NCBI GenBank assembly: GCA_944386805.1
Contig: CALXCO010000005.1
Coordinates: forward strand, 1-64,000
Direction: 5' to 3'
DNA length: 64,000 nucleotides
Origin: an uncultured Clostridia bacterium
GTDB taxonomy: Bacteria; Bacillota; Clostridia; Oscillospirales; Ruminococcaceae
The notes under the pieces were generated by a model. It saw only the letters and a program-made list of their open reading frames with translations, ran no database searches and was not told where the DNA came from. The stretch's first letter is position 1. Each line of letters opens with the position of its first letter. Of this stretch, positions 33,934-42,819 are shown one piece after another. A program made the translations under genes and the position numbers.

Positions 33934-35301
33934 ATGAAAAGATTTGCATCTATCTGCCTGATCGCCGCTATGATGGTTTCGATGAGCTCCTGTGCTTCTG
34001 AAACCAGCGCTTCCACCTCTTCTGCATCCTCCTCTTCCTCCGCCTCTTCTTCCGATGCAGAAAGCACTGCGTCTGCCACCGATTCTTCCTCCGACAACGG
34101 CGGCGATACGATTGAGCTGACCTACTGGTACGCGTGGACCGACAAGATTCAGGAAAATAATGAAAACCTTGTCGCAAAATTCAACGAAACCGTCGGCGCG
34201 GAAAAAGGCATCCATGTCACCGCTGAATACCAGGGCACCTATGATGACGTTCATCAGAAACTCCAGGCTGCCTATGTTGCAGGTGATACACCCGATGTCA
34301 GCGTCATGGAAATCGGTTCGGTCGGTACCTTTGCAAGAAACGGCGTCCTCCAGCCGCTGGATGAGTACTTTGAGCGGGATAATATCGACACCAGCGACTT
34401 CTTCGAGGGCCTGATGATCAACTGTGAGGTTGACGGACATTATTACGGCCTTCCTTACCTCCGCTCTACCCCGATTCTGTACATGAACACCACCCTGCTG
34501 GAACAGGCTGGTCTGGATACCGCCGGTCCTGCAACCTGGGACGAACTGGCTGACTACTGCCGTACCATCAAGGAAAAGACCGGCGCTTACGGCCTGTCGA
34601 TGTACAGCTACGTCTGGACCTTCGAAGCATTCATGATGGAACAGGGCACCTCGGTCCTGAACGAGGATGAGACCGCCTGCAACATCGATACCGATGAATG
34701 CCGCTATGTCATGCACTTCTTCCAGGACCTGATCAACGAAGGCGTTGTCCGCTGTGTAGCCGGTGAGGACTCCAGCAAGGTCGATACCGACTATATCAAC
34801 CAGAATACCGCAATGTGGATGACCTCCACCGCAAACCTGACCAGCGTCCTGTCGGTTGCCGAAGAGAACGGATTTGAGGTCAATACCTGCTATATTCCTG
34901 CCGGTGAGACCTACGGCGTACCGACCGGCGGCTGCAACCTGATTATGCCTTCCAGCCTGACCGATGAACACAAGGACGCTGCCTGGGAATTCATCAAATG
35001 GATGACCGCGACCGACCAGTCGGCTTACGCTTCCGCTTATACCGGCTATGTCCCCAACTCCAAGAGTGCCGCTGAAACCGAAACCATCACCAGCCTGTGG
35101 GAAACCACTCCTCAGTTCAAGGTCGCTCTTGACCAGCTGGAACTCTACGGACAGGGCCGTCCGAAGACCACCGCTTATGCTCAGGTCGAGGATGAGCTGG
35201 TTGCAATGATGGATGCCTGCTGGGTCAACGGTGCCGATGTCGATTCGACCGTCGCCGAAACCGCTGCAACCATCAATGACCTCCTGGCAGATGCTAACTG
35301 A
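33934..35301 (+). CDS. CUT1 substrate-binding lipoprotein (UgpB type)
   Basis: This 455-aa family 1 solute-binding protein has a signal peptide, lipobox MSSC (Cys 20) and a long Ser/Ala/Thr linker, then a binding domain beginning IELTYWYAWTDKIQENNENLVAKFN. Its overall form resembles UgpB-like proteins for glycerol-3-phosphate and phosphodiesters, although similar proteins bind sugars. The phosphodiesterase gene that follows makes a phosphodiester ligand attractive. The start follows GGAAAGG. The 107-bp gap before the gene holds no strong terminator. Confidence 0.88.
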   Translation: MKRFASICLIAAMMVSMSSCASETSASTSSASSSSSASSSDAESTASATDSSSDNGGDTIELTYWYAWTDKIQENNENLVAKFNETVGAEKGIHVTAEYQGTYDDVHQKLQAAYVAGDTPDVSVMEIGSVGTFARNGVLQPLDEYFERDNIDTSDFFEGLMINCEVDGHYYGLPYLRSTPILYMNTTLLEQAGLDTAGPATWDELADYCRTIKEKTGAYGLSMYSYVWTFEAFMMEQGTSVLNEDETACNIDTDECRYVMHFFQDLINEGVVRCVAGEDSSKVDTDYINQNTAMWMTSTANLTSVLSVAEENGFEVNTCYIPAGETYGVPTGGCNLIMPSSLTDEHKDAAWEFIKWMTATDQSAYASAYTGYVPNSKSAAETETITSLWETTPQFKVALDQLELYGQGRPKTTAYAQVEDELVAMMDACWVNGADVDSTVAETAATINDLLADAN

Positions 35302-35414
35302 TCTGTAACAATCACACACATATCGAAGGGGCGGCAACCAGCTGCCCCTTCGGTATTCCGCCCGGAATAATCAATACACAGACAATAAAGAGAAAGAATG
35401 AAGGAGTTTTTACG

Positions 35415-36725
35415 ATGAAACACAAACTGATTGTCATCTCGCTCGATGCACTTCAGACCGATGACCTCCCCCTGCTGCAAACCCTCCCCTATGCTTCCGA
35501 ATGGATGAAGAATGCCTGCATCGCACGCAATGTCCATGAAATCTATCCGACCCTGACCTATCCGATTCATACGACGCTGATTACTGGTGTATACCCCGAA
35601 ACCCACGGCATTATCCACAACCAGAAAGCATCCCTGACTCCGGATGAACCTGACTTTTCGCTGATGGGCTCTGACTGGTACTGGCAGAAGGAACATATTC
35701 AGGTCCCGACGCTGGCAGATGCCGTCTTCGCAGACGGCAGAACGGTCGCCAGTGTCAACTGGCCGGTAACCGCCGGTGAAAAGAGAGGCTTCAACTGCCC
35801 TGAAATCTGGCCAGTCAAGGCGTTGCAGGAAGACCCCCGCGAAATCTACCGCAACACCGCTTCGGACAACGTGTACGACCGCTATTATGACCGTTATATT
35901 GCCCACTACAACTGGAAAAACAACGATGACCTGCTGACCTATGGCGGTGAAATCGCAATCGACCTGATCGAGAAGGAAAAACCGGACCTGATGCTGTACC
36001 ATGCGGTCCATCTCGACCACATCCGCCATAAATACGGCGACCATGCGCCGGAAACGGAAGATTGCCTCAAGACGCTGGATATTCTGGTCCATCGGATTAT
36101 CGAAGCGACCCGCCGCGCCGGAACCTATGAAAACACCAACTTTGTCATCCTCGGCGACCATGGTCAGATCGACATCGACCGTGTTTTCTATCTGAACAAC
36201 GCATTGCGGGATGCAGGACTGATTCAGGTGGACGAAAACGGCGTTCCGGTTTCGTATGATGCCTACTCCTTCTCGGCTGGCTTCTCGACCCATGTTTATC
36301 TGCGCGACCCTTCGGACGCTCAGCTGGTTGATAAGGTCGGCGCAATTCTGGCAGGCCTCCAGAAGGCATTCCCGCAGTATATCGAACGCATCTACACCAA
36401 AGAGGAAGCAACCCGACTGGAACATCTGACCGGCGGCTTCTCGTTTGTACTGGAAGGCACCGAGGGCACCATCCTCCAGAGTGAGGTCAACAACGGCCCG
36501 TATGTCCGTATCAAAACCGACCCCAACTTTAAAGGCTATGGCGCAATGCACGGCCATCATCCCGACAAAGGCCCCAAACCTCCGTTTATGGCCTTTGGTC
36601 CGGACGTCAAGCAGGGTGTACAGCTGGACGGTGTATCGATGCTGGACCTCTGCCCGACAATGGCAGCGCTGGCTGGTGTACAGATGGAAGGCATGGTCGG
36701 AAAACCGCTGCCGTTTTTGAAATAA
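35415..36725 (+). CDS. Alkaline phosphatase superfamily phosphodiesterase (ENPP type)
   Basis: This 436-aa protein is of the type I phosphodiesterase/nucleotide pyrophosphatase family. Metal ligands and nucleophile can be placed: D11 in ISLDAL, T48 in YPTLTYP, an Asp/His pair in HLDHIRH, another in LGDHGQ, and His in AMHGHHP. The two-zinc enzymes split phosphodiesters. There is no signal peptide, so it works in the cytoplasm, unlike many secreted relatives. As fifth gene of the importer operon it probably cleaves the imported compound, for example a glycerophosphodiester. The substrate is not provable from sequence. Confidence 0.88.
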   Translation: MKHKLIVISLDALQTDDLPLLQTLPYASEWMKNACIARNVHEIYPTLTYPIHTTLITGVYPETHGIIHNQKASLTPDEPDFSLMGSDWYWQKEHIQVPTLADAVFADGRTVASVNWPVTAGEKRGFNCPEIWPVKALQEDPREIYRNTASDNVYDRYYDRYIAHYNWKNNDDLLTYGGEIAIDLIEKEKPDLMLYHAVHLDHIRHKYGDHAPETEDCLKTLDILVHRIIEATRRAGTYENTNFVILGDHGQIDIDRVFYLNNALRDAGLIQVDENGVPVSYDAYSFSAGFSTHVYLRDPSDAQLVDKVGAILAGLQKAFPQYIERIYTKEEATRLEHLTGGFSFVLEGTEGTILQSEVNNGPYVRIKTDPNFKGYGAMHGHHPDKGPKPPFMAFGPDVKQGVQLDGVSMLDLCPTMAALAGVQMEGMVGKPLPFLK

Positions 36726-36763
36726 CCGGCAGCCGGTCCGACGTATAGAAAGGAACCAAACAG

Positions 36764-37603
36764 ATGGATTATTCAAATCTTTACCTGTTTTCCGACATCG
36801 ATGGTACGCTCGGTGTAGCAGGCGTTGGGATTCCTGCACGCAATTATGACGCCATCCGGCGGTTCGTCCGCAAAGGCGGCCATTTTGGGCTGTGCACCGG
36901 ACGGTGGATTACCGATATCACCCACTTTGTCCGTGGACTTCCGGTCAACCTCCCCTGCATCATCAACAATGGTGCAGCGTTGTGTGAACTTCCCTCCGGC
37001 AAGATTCTTTCCAGTATCCCGCTGCCGGAACACGCAATGCAGTATGCACGGCAGATTGCAGACCTCGACCCCGGCATTCAGGTCATCGGCGTCAATGAGA
37101 GCGGATATTATTGCCTGTCCGACCAGTCGGACGGCAAGGAAGTACAGCTGATTCGGGAACGGTTCCCGGTCATCCGCTGGGATGAATTCAAAGGACCGTT
37201 TCTCAAGTTCCTGTTCAGCTGTCCCGCTGAACGCAGTGAAGAAATTCTCAGCCGGGCACGTGCGTTGCACCATCCGGACGTCTACTATACCTGGTCGGGA
37301 ATGTCCTTTGAGATGATTCCCGCCGGTATCAGCAAGGGGACCGGGCTGCTCAACTTCTGCGCTTCCCGGCATGTACCGCGGGAAAATACCGTCTTCATCG
37401 GAGACAGCTTCAACGACCGTGAGATGTTTATGACAGCCGGTTTTCCGGTCTGTGTCGCCGGTACCCCGCGAGAACTGGCTTCGCTGTGCAGGATGCAGGT
37501 CGGCGAATGTCTGAGCGGTGCGGTTGCAGACCTGATCGAATGGCTGGAAGCACATCCCGACCAGATCGGCGCCCGCAATATTAAGAGCTGCGGCGCTGAC
37601 TGA
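36764..37603 (+). CDS. HAD family phosphatase (Cof type, subclass IIB)
   Basis: This 279-aa phosphatase has motif I DIDGT (residues 11-15), motif II CTGR, Lys in ISKGTGL and motif IV GDSFNDREM, with a Cof-type cap between. It lies 38 bases after the phosphodiesterase gene with AAAGGA as ribosome site. It could dephosphorylate the phosphomonoester released by the upstream enzyme, giving an uptake-hydrolysis-dephosphorylation series. That order is an inference from position. Confidence 0.9.
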   Translation: MDYSNLYLFSDIDGTLGVAGVGIPARNYDAIRRFVRKGGHFGLCTGRWITDITHFVRGLPVNLPCIINNGAALCELPSGKILSSIPLPEHAMQYARQIADLDPGIQVIGVNESGYYCLSDQSDGKEVQLIRERFPVIRWDEFKGPFLKFLFSCPAERSEEILSRARALHHPDVYYTWSGMSFEMIPAGISKGTGLLNFCASRHVPRENTVFIGDSFNDREMFMTAGFPVCVAGTPRELASLCRMQVGECLSGAVADLIEWLEAHPDQIGARNIKSCGAD

Positions 37604-37618
37604 TTTGACACCAACTGA

Positions 37619-37661
37619 AAAACAGGAGACAGATGGTTTGATACCGTCTGTCTCCTGTTTT
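37619..37661 (+). terminator. Bidirectional terminator
   Basis: A perfect 15-bp stem AAAACAGGAGACAGA / TCTGTCTCCTGTTTT (37619-37633, 37647-37661) lies between the Ugp-like operon and the convergent anti-sigma gene. Confidence 0.92.
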
Positions 37662-37669
37662 CATTATGA

Positions 37670-38848
37670 TCAGCTAAGCGACTGCATCAGCTGCCAGATA
37701 AAATCTGCGTGTTCGGGTGCATCCGGATAGATAATAACCAGATTTTCCTCAATCGTAAAGGCAATCCATTCCTTTTCCGTCAAGATATCCGCCACAGTCT
37801 GCTGTGTCAGTTCATCAAGGCTCCCATCCGATGCAAAAGGGGGATTGCTTTCCGACAACGAATAAACCTCCCAGTTGAACGATATCGTGTCTTCTGTTTC
37901 TTCATTCTCATCAGCTGTCGTATAATATCCGGCATACGAGACCGGTTCCCCATTCTTGAGCATCAAATGAGACTGTTCCGCCACCAGCCCCCATTTTGTC
38001 CAATCCGGCAGACAGCCTACGAACGCTTCCGGATATTCCGACAGCGGTGCATATGAATATTCATCTCCCGCATCTATCGGAAACAGTGTAAAATCCAGCG
38101 GATGCTCCCAGAACCAGTCCAACAGCGCAATCACCGCCTCATAGCTGTCGCCTGCCGAGCCGGTTATCTGGTACCAGCCGTCTTCCGTCTGGAAGGTGAC
38201 GGTCTTTGCGCTGTCTTCGCGCCCTTCGGCGACAATCTGCACGCCGTCCCGTTCGGTTACCGTCACCGTCGGCTCAACGACCTGCCCGTTTTCATCCAGT
38301 TCAATTGCAATGCAGTCTTCAATCTGCTCTACCGGCTGATACCCGGCGGTAACCGTCAGATGACTGGATTCGGAGCGCCCGCCAGACCTGCTCCAGATCA
38401 TATAGACACCGTAAATCTCTCCCGCTTCATCATAATTCACACACAGATCAAACTGCGGCTGCTCCATCTCCGGAATGATTGTATCCGCTTCCAACTGCTG
38501 CCGGTCGTCTGAAAAATAACGGGTTTGTTCATAGGGAAGGGCTTCATCCGCCAGAGATGTTTCGGTCGAATAATCCATCGTGTCCGAATCCTCATTCGCG
38601 TACCGGAAATAATCGGCAGCTGTAAACTCAGATGACCACTGGTGTACCGTATGCAGCGGGCTGTCATCGACACCGGCAGTCAGCCGGAACGCCAGTGCAG
38701 CAATCAAACAGACGCCACCTGCCACTACTGCACACCTTTTGATCCAATAGTACCTTCTTTTCGGCGGCTGGAACTGCTCTGCCTCCTCGACCAGTTCCGG
38801 GTGTATACGACCGATGCCACCAAAAAGTTTTTCCGTTCCTTCCTTCAC
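37670..38848 (-). CDS. Predicted membrane anti-sigma factor
   Basis: This 392-aa protein has a short cytoplasmic N-terminus (about 36 residues with FQPPKRRYYWIKR), one transmembrane helix (about 38-60) and a large outer domain of unknown fold. Its GTG start overlaps the TGA of the ECF sigma gene (GTGA), so the two are translationally coupled, the normal layout for a sigma/anti-sigma pair. The N-terminus is short for a classical anti-sigma domain and lacks a zinc-binding HxxxCxxC motif, so the assignment rests mainly on context and topology. Confidence 0.7.
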   Translation of the reverse strand: MKEGTEKLFGGIGRIHPELVEEAEQFQPPKRRYYWIKRCAVVAGGVCLIAALAFRLTAGVDDSPLHTVHQWSSEFTAADYFRYANEDSDTMDYSTETSLADEALPYEQTRYFSDDRQQLEADTIIPEMEQPQFDLCVNYDEAGEIYGVYMIWSRSGGRSESSHLTVTAGYQPVEQIEDCIAIELDENGQVVEPTVTVTERDGVQIVAEGREDSAKTVTFQTEDGWYQITGSAGDSYEAVIALLDWFWEHPLDFTLFPIDAGDEYSYAPLSEYPEAFVGCLPDWTKWGLVAEQSHLMLKNGEPVSYAGYYTTADENEETEDTISFNWEVYSLSESNPPFASDGSLDELTQQTVADILTEKEWIAFTIEENLVIIYPDAPEHADFIWQLMQSLS

Positions 38849-39402
38849 AGCGCAATCTCCTCCCTTTCCAGAACCGCCCGCAAACTGCGCCGGAGCCGGT
38901 ACATCCTCTGGGAAAGCTTACCGGGTGAAATTCCCCATTCATCCGCCAGACTGTTCAGTGCATCTCCGTACCAGTACCGCCGTACAAACAGCACCCGGTC
39001 ATTTCTGGGCAGTGTCCGCAGCCAACCGCTGATGACCTCCCCCAGCCTTGCCTCTTCCACCTCTCGCTCGACATTCTGGCCGGACGGCAGACAGTCCTCC
39101 AGTTCACTGAGCAGCAGTTCCAGATCGTTTCCACGCTTACCGGCATGGTTTTTGTGCCAGAGATTGACCGAAATGTTCCGGACAATCCGTCCAAGATAGG
39201 ATTTCAGCCGAAGTGGACGCTCCGGCGGCATCAGCAGCCATGCCTGATGCCAGGTGTCGTTGACACACTCTTCGGCATCCTCCCGGCTTCCCAACAGATT
39301 CAGGGCAATTTTGCGGCAGTACGCGCCGTATTTGCAGTCTGTCTGCCGGATTGCGTTTTCATCCCGCTGCCAGTAAAGGTCGATAATCTGTGCATCTTCC
39401 AT
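38845..39402 (-). CDS. ECF RNA polymerase sigma factor
   Basis: This 185-aa sigma factor has region 2 (residues about 20-90; REDAEECVNDTWHQAW for -10 recognition) and region 4 (about 120-175; LPRNDRVLFVRRYWYGDALNSLADEWGISPGKLSQRMYRLRR). The ribosome site is AAAGGAG. It is co-transcribed with the membrane anti-sigma and lies close to two repeat-protein genes that have ECF-type promoters, so it is the leading candidate to recognise them. No copy of that promoter is seen in front of its own operon. Confidence 0.92.
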   Translation of the reverse strand: MEDAQIIDLYWQRDENAIRQTDCKYGAYCRKIALNLLGSREDAEECVNDTWHQAWLLMPPERPLRLKSYLGRIVRNISVNLWHKNHAGKRGNDLELLLSELEDCLPSGQNVEREVEEARLGEVISGWLRTLPRNDRVLFVRRYWYGDALNSLADEWGISPGKLSQRMYRLRRSLRAVLEREEIAL

Positions 39403-39516
39403 CGGTTCATCTCCTTTCCTCCTGGCTGCAAATCATCCCTTCACCTGTAAAGTCAGGATTCAGCGGAAAATATTTGTGTTTTCAATCGACGCTGTGAATT
39501 TTTTTTGTAAAACAGC

Positions 39517-39564
39517 AAAAGTGCCGTCCTTTCCAATTCCGACACCGGAAAAGACGGCACTTTT
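39517..39564 (-). terminator. Terminator of the sigma-like gene at 39588
   Basis: A 12-bp stem AAAAGTGCCGTC / GACGGCACTTTT (39517-39528, 39553-39564), extended inside by CTTTCC/GGAAAA, lies 23 bases after the stop codon. Confidence 0.85.
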
Positions 39565-39587
39565 TATTGATTGATCTCGATATCCGG

Positions 39588-40160
39588 TCATTGGCCCTTT
39601 TGCGGTGTAATGAGCCGCCGTGCCCTTTTTCGCGCACGGCACAGCTCGGTATTGACACTGATCGCCTTAATCCCCAGCCGCTGGGCAATCTCCCCCAGCG
39701 ACAGCTCCTCAATATACCGCAGATATAAAAGCCGCTGATCGCTGAGCGACAGCTTTTCAAACTGCCGGTGAAAGTCGAGGTATATCTCTTTCTGTTCCAG
39801 AAGGTCCTGAACAATATCCGGCTCCTCATCCGCCATCAAATATAACGCCCGTTCCAGATTGACCGTCGGGCGGTTGTGGGTCTTAAACTCACTGAAGCAG
39901 GTCAGTACCACCCGCTCTATATAACGAATCAGCTTTGGCTGCTCCAACCCGATCAGCCGGTCAATATGGGTCAGCAGCTTGATATAACAGTCCTGTACCA
40001 GATCATCACAGTCGCTCGCATTCTGCGTCAGTTTCGCCGCCTTGCCGCGAATCAGCGGCAGATACTCGCTGTACAGCACTGAAGCAAGCTCCCGTTCCTG
40101 CTGGGAGAGACTTCGGTCGGTGATCGCACCGGCCAATAAAAACATCATAGATACATCCAT
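39588..40160 (-). CDS. Sigma-70 family (ECF-like) sigma factor
   Basis: This 190-aa protein has a region 2 (ASDCDDLVQDCYIKLLTH, about residues 48-66) and region 4 (LSLSDQRLLYLRYIEELSLGEIAQRLGIKAISVNTELCRARKRAR, about 135-182). It has no adjacent anti-sigma gene; the next gene upstream encodes a repeat protein 113 bases away. It is an alternative candidate for driving the ECF-type promoters at 42.7 and 44.2 kb. The ribosome site is weak (AGGCTGTAAAG). Confidence 0.82.
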   Translation of the reverse strand: MDVSMMFLLAGAITDRSLSQQERELASVLYSEYLPLIRGKAAKLTQNASDCDDLVQDCYIKLLTHIDRLIGLEQPKLIRYIERVVLTCFSEFKTHNRPTVNLERALYLMADEEPDIVQDLLEQKEIYLDFHRQFEKLSLSDQRLLYLRYIEELSLGEIAQRLGIKAISVNTELCRARKRARRLITPQKGQ

Positions 40161-40273
40161 CTTTACAGCCTGCCTGTCCTACGCCTGCGCACAGCTTTTG
40201 CCGGTTGTCCGGCAAAGGCAATCCCCCTCCTGCTGTGCCCGAAACGGTCGATAAATTCCTGTCATCCTTGCGA

Positions 40274-42622
40274 TTATACCAGCCTGCCCTGGGAGTCCAC
40301 CCGGTAACCGTCCGGCGTGCGGGTATTGGTCAGAACCGTCCCGTCTGCGCCGAGATAATACCAGTATTTCCCGTCCTGAATCCAGCGGTTGGCCGCCATC
40401 GCGCCCGATTCGGTAAAGTAGTATTTCTTCCCGCCCAGCGTCAGCCACTGACTCTCCGCCATCTTGCCGGAACCGCCGAACCAGTACCATTTGTTCCCGA
40501 ATTTGACCCAGCAGGATTCGTACCGGCTGCCGTCCGCTTTGACATAGTACCATCTGCCGTAATCCTTAATCCAGCAGTTAGTCTTCATCTTGCCATCGGC
40601 TCCGAGGTAACGGTATTTTCCGTCTCTCCCCAATCGCCAGCATTTGACGACGCCTGCGCCGTAATCGTTCAGATAATAGGACGCGCCTCCGGCATCATAC
40701 CAGCCGGAACGCATCATCTTCCCGTCTCCATCGTAGATGTACGCCTTGCCGTTGACATACTTGACAGCATAATCGGCCGGGCTGCTGTCGCTGCCCGGAC
40801 TGCCGGCAGGACCTGTCACCAGCACACCGTTGGAATCGAAGGTATACGTCTTACCATCGATGACACGGGTACCGGTATATTTTTTGCCGTCTGCGCCGAC
40901 ATAGTAGGTTTTCCCGTAATCGACCACCCATTCGTTGGTCGCCATCCGGCCGTTCGCCTTGAGATAACGGTATTTCCCATCCGTCCCCAGCCGCCAGCAT
41001 TTGACGACACCTGCTCCGTAATCGTTGAGATAGAAGGAAGAGCCGTCGGCTGTATACCACCCGGATCGAAGCATATTCCCGTTCTCATCAAAGATATAGG
41101 CCTTGCCGTCAATATATTGCAGGCCGGTCTTCTGGGTTCCGGTCGTTCCACTGATCAGCACGCCATTTGAATCAAAGGTGTAGGTCTTGCCATCGATGGT
41201 GCGGGTTCCGGTATATTTTTTGCCGTCTGAACCGACATAGTAGGTCTTTCCGTAATCGACAACCCATTCGTTAACCGCCATCTTGCCGTCAGCTTTCAGG
41301 TAACGGTATTTGCCATCCTTTCCAAACCGCCAGCATTTGACAACGCCTGCGCCATAATCGTTGAGGTAGAAGGAGTATCCTTCCGCCGTATACCAGCCGG
41401 ATTTCTGCATCACACCGGAGGAATTGAAGATATACGCCTTGCCGTTGATGTAGTGCAGCCCGGTCTGGCGAATGCCATCTATATAGTAATAGGTTTTGCC
41501 GTTCTGGGTGACCAGTCCGTCCTGCTGCGGCTTTGAGGTGCTGCCGGAACCCTTTTCGGACGCAATCCCCCATTCGTTGACGGTATAGGTCTTTCCGTCC
41601 CATGTGACCGTCCTATTGGTCACCAGAGCGCCGTTTTCATCAAAATAATAGGTCTGTTCACCGGTAATCCCATCGGTATAACCGGATGCAATATTCGTCA
41701 TCCCGGTCCGCATCTGCCCCACTTCGTTAAAGTAATACCATCTGCCGCCGATCTTCTGCCATCCGGTCGCGAGCTGACCATCCGGCAAAAAATAAAAGGG
41801 CTGATTGCTGATGGTATACCAGCCGGTTATCTTTTCACCGGTGACACCATTGCAGACATCCGAAACCCGGCGATAACCAAACGTCTGCCAGTAAGTCGAC
41901 AGGGCTTCAAACATCTCCTTGGAGTCGTCGGCCGCATAGACGCCGGCAGCCTTTTCAATCACATTATTTTCGCCTGCCCACAGATAAACGCCAGCCGGGA
42001 AACGGTAGCTGGACGGCAGGTCAAACCGGGTCACGGTATCGGGAATCACCTTGACACGGCCTTTGCTCATCAGCCCACATTCCAAAATCGAAGTAACCCC
42101 CCAGGGTACCACAATCACATCCGCTTCGTTGCCATCAAACGCATAAGACCCGATTGCAATCAGTCCATCCGGGTAGGTCAGGTTTGTCTTTTTCGTCGGA
42201 ACCCGAATCAGCATCCGGTAATCGGCGTTATACAGTGCCGAGTCATAAACCTCAAATGCCGTATTTGCCGGGTCAAGACGATATTCCGTCGTGACGTAGG
42301 CGTCGCACTGCACCACGTCTTTTCCCAGTATGATCCGCCTGATCTGCACCTTGCCCAGATCGTCAATGCCGGTCACGCCGTCCGACAGGACAATCGTATC
42401 AATCGAATTGCGGACGCCGCAAACCTGCTGGAACAGTTCGGCGGTCACAATTCCGTTTCCGGTAAATGTCGCGGTATCAGTCGAGGCGACATAGCTTCCC
42501 TCAATCGTGCTCTGCTGCTGAGAAACAGACTCAGCGGCCATCGAGACAGCCATCGGTACAGCCGACAGACTGACCATGGCGATCAGCAGCGCGGACAGAA
42601 GCCTCTTTCCGGTTTTTGTCAT
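40274..42622 (-). CDS. Secreted wall-binding repeat protein with N-terminal LRR-like region
   Basis: This 782-aa protein has a signal peptide (about residues 1-30). A BspA/LRR-like region follows (about 50-200; YPDGLIAIGSYAFDGNEADVIVVPWG). Then come choline/glucan-binding-type repeats (ITGWY...WYYFNEVGQMRTGM) and two full plus one partial copy of a module of about 112 residues. That module begins GLxYINGKAYIF and contains SGWYTAxGxSFYLNDYGAGVVKCWR. No LPxTG anchor or membrane tail is present, so attachment is probably through the repeats. The start follows AAGGAGTGG. It belongs with its neighbour at 42820-44154. Confidence 0.88.
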   Translation of the reverse strand: MTKTGKRLLSALLIAMVSLSAVPMAVSMAAESVSQQQSTIEGSYVASTDTATFTGNGIVTAELFQQVCGVRNSIDTIVLSDGVTGIDDLGKVQIRRIILGKDVVQCDAYVTTEYRLDPANTAFEVYDSALYNADYRMLIRVPTKKTNLTYPDGLIAIGSYAFDGNEADVIVVPWGVTSILECGLMSKGRVKVIPDTVTRFDLPSSYRFPAGVYLWAGENNVIEKAAGVYAADDSKEMFEALSTYWQTFGYRRVSDVCNGVTGEKITGWYTISNQPFYFLPDGQLATGWQKIGGRWYYFNEVGQMRTGMTNIASGYTDGITGEQTYYFDENGALVTNRTVTWDGKTYTVNEWGIASEKGSGSTSKPQQDGLVTQNGKTYYYIDGIRQTGLHYINGKAYIFNSSGVMQKSGWYTAEGYSFYLNDYGAGVVKCWRFGKDGKYRYLKADGKMAVNEWVVDYGKTYYVGSDGKKYTGTRTIDGKTYTFDSNGVLISGTTGTQKTGLQYIDGKAYIFDENGNMLRSGWYTADGSSFYLNDYGAGVVKCWRLGTDGKYRYLKANGRMATNEWVVDYGKTYYVGADGKKYTGTRVIDGKTYTFDSNGVLVTGPAGSPGSDSSPADYAVKYVNGKAYIYDGDGKMMRSGWYDAGGASYYLNDYGAGVVKCWRLGRDGKYRYLGADGKMKTNCWIKDYGRWYYVKADGSRYESCWVKFGNKWYWFGGSGKMAESQWLTLGGKKYYFTESGAMAANRWIQDGKYWYYLGADGTVLTNTRTPDGYRVDSQGRLV
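40560..41461 (-). repeat. In-frame tandem repeats inside the 40274-42622 gene
   Basis: Three copies of a coding module start near 41461, 41125 and 40768 on the minus strand, each opening with a GKAYIF-type segment. The first two are nearly identical over about 100 residues. The third diverges after its first half. These are protein repeats, not a CRISPR. Confidence 0.85.
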
Positions 42623-42731
42623 GGAAAACCACTCCTTCACAAGACAGTTCAGTTATTCAGTTTTCTTCACAGGCCTGTGAACGAAGCGGCCGAAAACAGA
42701 TAACCGGATTTATGACCGCTTTCTAACCATA

Positions 42732-42760
42732 ACACACTTTATATACCGAAAAAGTTGCAG
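42732..42760 (-). promoter_or_regulatory. ECF-type promoter (site B)
   Basis: On the minus strand CTGCAACTTTTT (42760-42749), an 11-bp spacer, and GTGTGT (42737-42732). It lies about 110 bases before the start of the 40274-42622 gene. It differs from sites A and C mainly in the last -10 bases. Confidence 0.72.
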
Positions 42761-42819
42761 GTTTTCAAACAAACCGGTACAAAAAATCATGCTTTTATTT
42801 AGTTGATTTGCATATACGT

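Noticed and set aside
33808-36839. Two long minus-strand frames (509 and 552 codons)
   Set aside because: They mirror the UgpB-type and phosphodiesterase genes and lack motifs and ribosome sites.
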